Assembly (NCBI GenBank): GCA_019308905.1
Contig: JAFDHF010000002.1
Location: 1 to 64,000, forward strand
Direction of reading: 5' to 3'
Source: Deltaproteobacteria bacterium
Lineage (GTDB): Bacteria; Desulfobacterota; BSN033; WVXP01
Length of the DNA stretch: 64,000 nucleotides
In this document: positions 61,804-64,000 of the stretch, piece after piece
Numbering within the stretch: position 1 is the stretch's first letter
Layout of the letters: each line of letters starts with the position of its first letter
Position numbers and translations under genes: made by a program
The notes under the pieces: model-generated
Databases searched by the model: none
What the model saw: only the letters and a program-made list of their open reading frames with translations
Told to the model about the DNA's origin: nothing

Positions 61804-63218
61804 GTCGGAGATGTCTCTGCTCTTCTGTTCTTTTCCCGGGCAGCTCCGGAGCCTCCGGTCTTGGCTGGACCGCCCAGCCTTTTCACCAGGGCTTTGAAGA
61901 CTTCTCCCCGCTCCTCGTAGTCCCGGAACATGTCATAGCTCGAACAGGCAGGTGAGAGCAGTACCGTATCTCCAGGCCGAGCCAGAAGATGCGCCTCTCC
62001 CACTGCCTCCTCCAGAGATTCAGCCCGGATGATCTTGGCCACGGCCCCGAGCTCCCGCTCCATCCTGTCGGCGGCCTCACCGATGAGGATCAGATGTTCG
62101 ACCCTTTCCAGGATGGGACCTTTCAGGGGGGCATAGTCACCTCCCTTGTCCCTCCCCCCGGCGATGAGAATCACCGGACCGGAAAAAGCCTGCAGGGATT
62201 TGACTGCGGCTCCCACATTGGTTGCCTTGGAATCGTTGAAGTATCTGACCCCTCCTGTTTCCCTGACGAACTCAAGGCGGTGTGGCAGCCCCTCAAACTC
62301 CTCGAGAGCGGTTTGGACCGCATCTCTCGGACACCCATACAACCTGGCGCTCAGGATTGCCGCCATCATGTTCTCCCTGTTGTGGCCCCCCACCAGCCCG
62401 CTCCTGCCGGGATAGTAGACCTCTTCCCCTTCGATCCCTCTCACTACTATCCGTTCTCCGTCGAAGAAGGCCCCTTCCGACTCTCCGCCGGGAAGGTTGA
62501 AGAAGAGTTTCCTGGCTCTGCACGCCGATGCAGCCCTCTTTACCAGACGGTCCTCCCAATTGAGGATGGAGACATCTGTCTCCTCCTGATTGATGAAGAG
62601 TCTCGACTTGGCCTCCAGGTAGGAATCAAAGCTCGTATAGCGGTCGAGATGATCCTCCGTAATGTTTAGCAGAACGGCAAGGGCCGGCCTGAATCTACCG
62701 ATCGTCTCCAACTGGAAGCTGCTCAGTTCCACCACGGCGATCTCTCTGTCCCCCTCGTCGCCGGCGAGATTGATCAGGGGATTTCCCACGTTGCCCCCCA
62801 CGAAGATCCGCCGTCCGGCCCTCTTCAGCATCTCTCCTATCAGCAGTGTGGTGGTCGTCTTTCCGTTCGTCCCCGTGACGGCGACAATGGGTATCGTTAT
62901 GAACCAGGAGGCCAGTTCGATTTCACCCACAACCGGTATTCCCCTCCGTCTTGCCTCGACAATAGGCCTGATAGAAGGGGGAACACCCGGGCTTAGGACG
63001 ATCAGTTCAGCCCTTAGGAAACTCTCCTCTGCCTGTGACTCGCCCACCCGGAGTTCCACATCGAGATCCTTCAGCTCCGGGGACTCTCTTTCCAGATCCC
63101 CCCTGTTCCGGACGTCGGTCCCCACAACCCTGGCACCGCGCCTGGAGAGAAACCGGGCCGCGGCAGTACCCGTCCGAGCCAGACCGACTACCAGCACCTC
63201 CATGCCCTCCAGATTCAT
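61800..63218 (-). CDS. murD: UDP-N-acetylmuramoyl-L-alanine:D-glutamate ligase MurD
   Basis: The ligase, about 472 residues, adds D-Glu. Motifs are VLVVGLARTGTAAARFL, the P-loop VTGTNGKTTTTLLIGEM, ELSSFQLETI, NITEDHLDRY and YFNDSKATNVGAAVKSL. The start is uncertain: the ATG at 63218 sits right before the conserved N-terminus with AAGG upstream, while a TTG at 63272 would add 18 residues with a poorly placed site. It overlaps ftsW by four bases. Confidence 0.95.
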   Translation of the reverse strand: MNLEGMEVLVVGLARTGTAAARFLSRRGARVVGTDVRNRGDLERESPELKDLDVELRVGESQAEESFLRAELIVLSPGVPPSIRPIVEARRRGIPVVGEIELASWFITIPIVAVTGTNGKTTTTLLIGEMLKRAGRRIFVGGNVGNPLINLAGDEGDREIAVVELSSFQLETIGRFRPALAVLLNITEDHLDRYTSFDSYLEAKSRLFINQEETDVSILNWEDRLVKRAASACRARKLFFNLPGGESEGAFFDGERIVVRGIEGEEVYYPGRSGLVGGHNRENMMAAILSARLYGCPRDAVQTALEEFEGLPHRLEFVRETGGVRYFNDSKATNVGAAVKSLQAFSGPVILIAGGRDKGGDYAPLKGPILERVEHLILIGEAADRMERELGAVAKIIRAESLEEAVGEAHLLARPGDTVLLSPACSSYDMFRDYEERGEVFKALVKRLGGPAKTGGSGAAREKNRRAETSPT

Positions 63219-63331
63219 GACCTTGTCCGCCCTGCCCGGCCTATCCAGCACCTCGGACCCAGCCATCTCCAAAACCCATCCTCTGACCAGAATCTACCGA
63301 AATCCTATCAAACACCGAGATCATCCTCCCC

Positions 63332-64000
63332 CTATCTGAGCTTCAACGTGCTGATCGCGATCAGACCCAGGATGATGGCAATGATCCAGAACCGCACGAT
63401 CACCTTGGGCTCGGGCCACCCCTTCAATTCGAAGTGATGATGAATCGGCGCCATGTTGAAGACCCTTTTCCTCCTTACCCTGAAAGAGGCGACCTGTAGG
63501 ATGACCGAGACCGCCTCAAGCACGAAGATCCCTCCTACGATCACGAGCAAGAGCTCCTGCTTCGCGATCACGGCCACCAACCCGAGCGCCGCGCCCAGGG
63601 CAAGGGAACCTATATCCCCCATGAATACCTGTGCGGGATAGGTGTTGAACCAGAGAAAACCGAGACTCGCCCCTACCATTGCCCCGCAGAAAACGGTCAG
63701 TTCCCCGCTTCCCGCCACATAGGCGATCTGGAGATACTCGGCGAATCTGGAGTGACCTGCCAGGTAGCAGAAGAGGAGGAATGTTCCGCTCGACACCAGG
63801 ATGGGGCCGATAGCGAGCCCATCCAGGCCGTCTGTAAGATTGACCGCGTTGGATGTACCCAGGATCACCAGGACCACGAAGGGGACGTAGAACCAGCCGA
63901 GATCAGGGGTGAAGCCCTTGAGAAAGGGGAAGTAGAGTCGCGTATCAAACCCCAGGGGACCCACAAGGATCCCGCTGACCGCCAGAGCGACCAGCCCCTG
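63332..64000 (-). CDS. mraY: Phospho-MurNAc-pentapeptide translocase MraY, 5'-truncated by window edge
   Basis: 223 C-terminal residues of this integral membrane enzyme are seen; the frame runs open through the window edge. It transfers phospho-MurNAc-pentapeptide to undecaprenyl phosphate (lipid I). Conserved parts are [16 protein letters not shown] (Asp motif), [24 protein letters not shown] and [24 protein letters not shown]. It starts the dcw gene order seen here; murF and murE are expected beyond the edge. Confidence 0.95.
   Translation of the reverse strand, partial: QGLVALAVSGILVGPLGFDTRLYFPFLKGFTPDLGWFYVPFVVLVILGTSNAVNLTDGLDGLAIGPILVSSGTFLLFCYLAGHSRFAEYLQIAYVAGSGELTVFCGAMVGASLGFLWFNTYPAQVFMGDIGSLALGAALGLVAVIAKQELLLVIVGGIFVLEAVSVILQVASFRVRRKRVFNMAPIHHHFELKGWPEPKVIVRFWIIAIILGLIAISTLKLR

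Noticed and set aside
1-64000. tRNA or rRNA genes
   Set aside because: No GTTCGA-type T-loop with a matching cloverleaf or rRNA segment was noticed in the intergenic gaps. A covariance scan could still find one.

Overview
The window is about 64 kb of a GC-rich Gram-negative chromosome. It contains lipid A, Lol, BamA and division genes, but no plasmid or phage genes, rRNA or recognisable tRNA. The gene content best fits a strictly anaerobic Desulfobacterota (old Deltaproteobacteria) lineage. The supporting signs are a ferredoxin-fused EtfA with EtfB and a crotonase, an HcyBio plus NIL/ferredoxin homocysteine pathway, an mfd-PPIase-surA cluster, a stand-alone AmmeMemoRadiSam-type radical SAM enzyme, and a poly-Gly plus Cys-Phe tail on a secreted subtilase. 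The phylum call is inference from gene content. The first gene (subtilase) and the last gene (mraY) are cut by the window edges.

Layout. 1-10.2 kb holds mixed housekeeping and accessory genes: subtilase, ClC channel, a DUF71 ATPase, an M3 peptidase, a GNAT enzyme, UspA, a GAF/HD-GYP regulator and PncC. 10.5-16.2 kb has a TlpA-type thioredoxin, a DUF1684 lipoprotein-like protein, MobB-MoeA (molybdenum cofactor) and a radical SAM enzyme overlapping a MidA methyltransferase. 16.2-19.2 kb is a crotonase-etfB-etfA operon. 19.3-24.7 kb is mfd with two periplasmic parvulin-type chaperones. 25-31.3 kb has an FHA protein, rimO, lysS and lolC/E-lolD. 31.7-44.3 kb is a long outer-membrane operon: bamA-skp-lpxD-fabZ-lpxA-(Gfo/Idh dehydrogenase)-lpxB-msbA-LPLAT-waaA-der. 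44.5-51.1 kb has rpiA and a sulfur-transfer group (hcyBio, NIL-ferredoxin, cysteine desulfurase, mnmA, larE). After a HEAT-repeat protein and a B12-type radical SAM protein, 53.8-64 kb is the dcw cluster read on the minus strand (mraY-murD-ftsW-murG-murC-murB-ftsQ-ftsA-ftsZ).

The most unusual structure is not a gene. A short non-coding repeat occurs in five intergenic gaps (about 10.3, 24.8, 25.8-26.2, 31.4-31.7 and 44.4 kb). The best copy, 31406-31711, is bounded by 13-bp perfect terminal inverted repeats and by an exact 8-bp direct repeat, so it looks like a miniature inverted-repeat transposable element (MITE). Three copies carry an internal array of 6/7-bp (13-bp) tandem repeats of different length. 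In every copy the same end points at the start of a downstream gene (pncC, mfd, the FHA gene, bamA, rpiA), with a TTGAC-like or TTTACA -35 box 4-13 bp beyond the end in four copies and close by in the fifth.

A second point of interest is the 624-bp leader before the homocysteine genes. It has a good promoter and a short ORF with a near-perfect Shine-Dalgarno that begins Met-Asp-Met-Asp-Met, followed by a perfect 7-bp hairpin. That layout is compatible with control by methionine supply.
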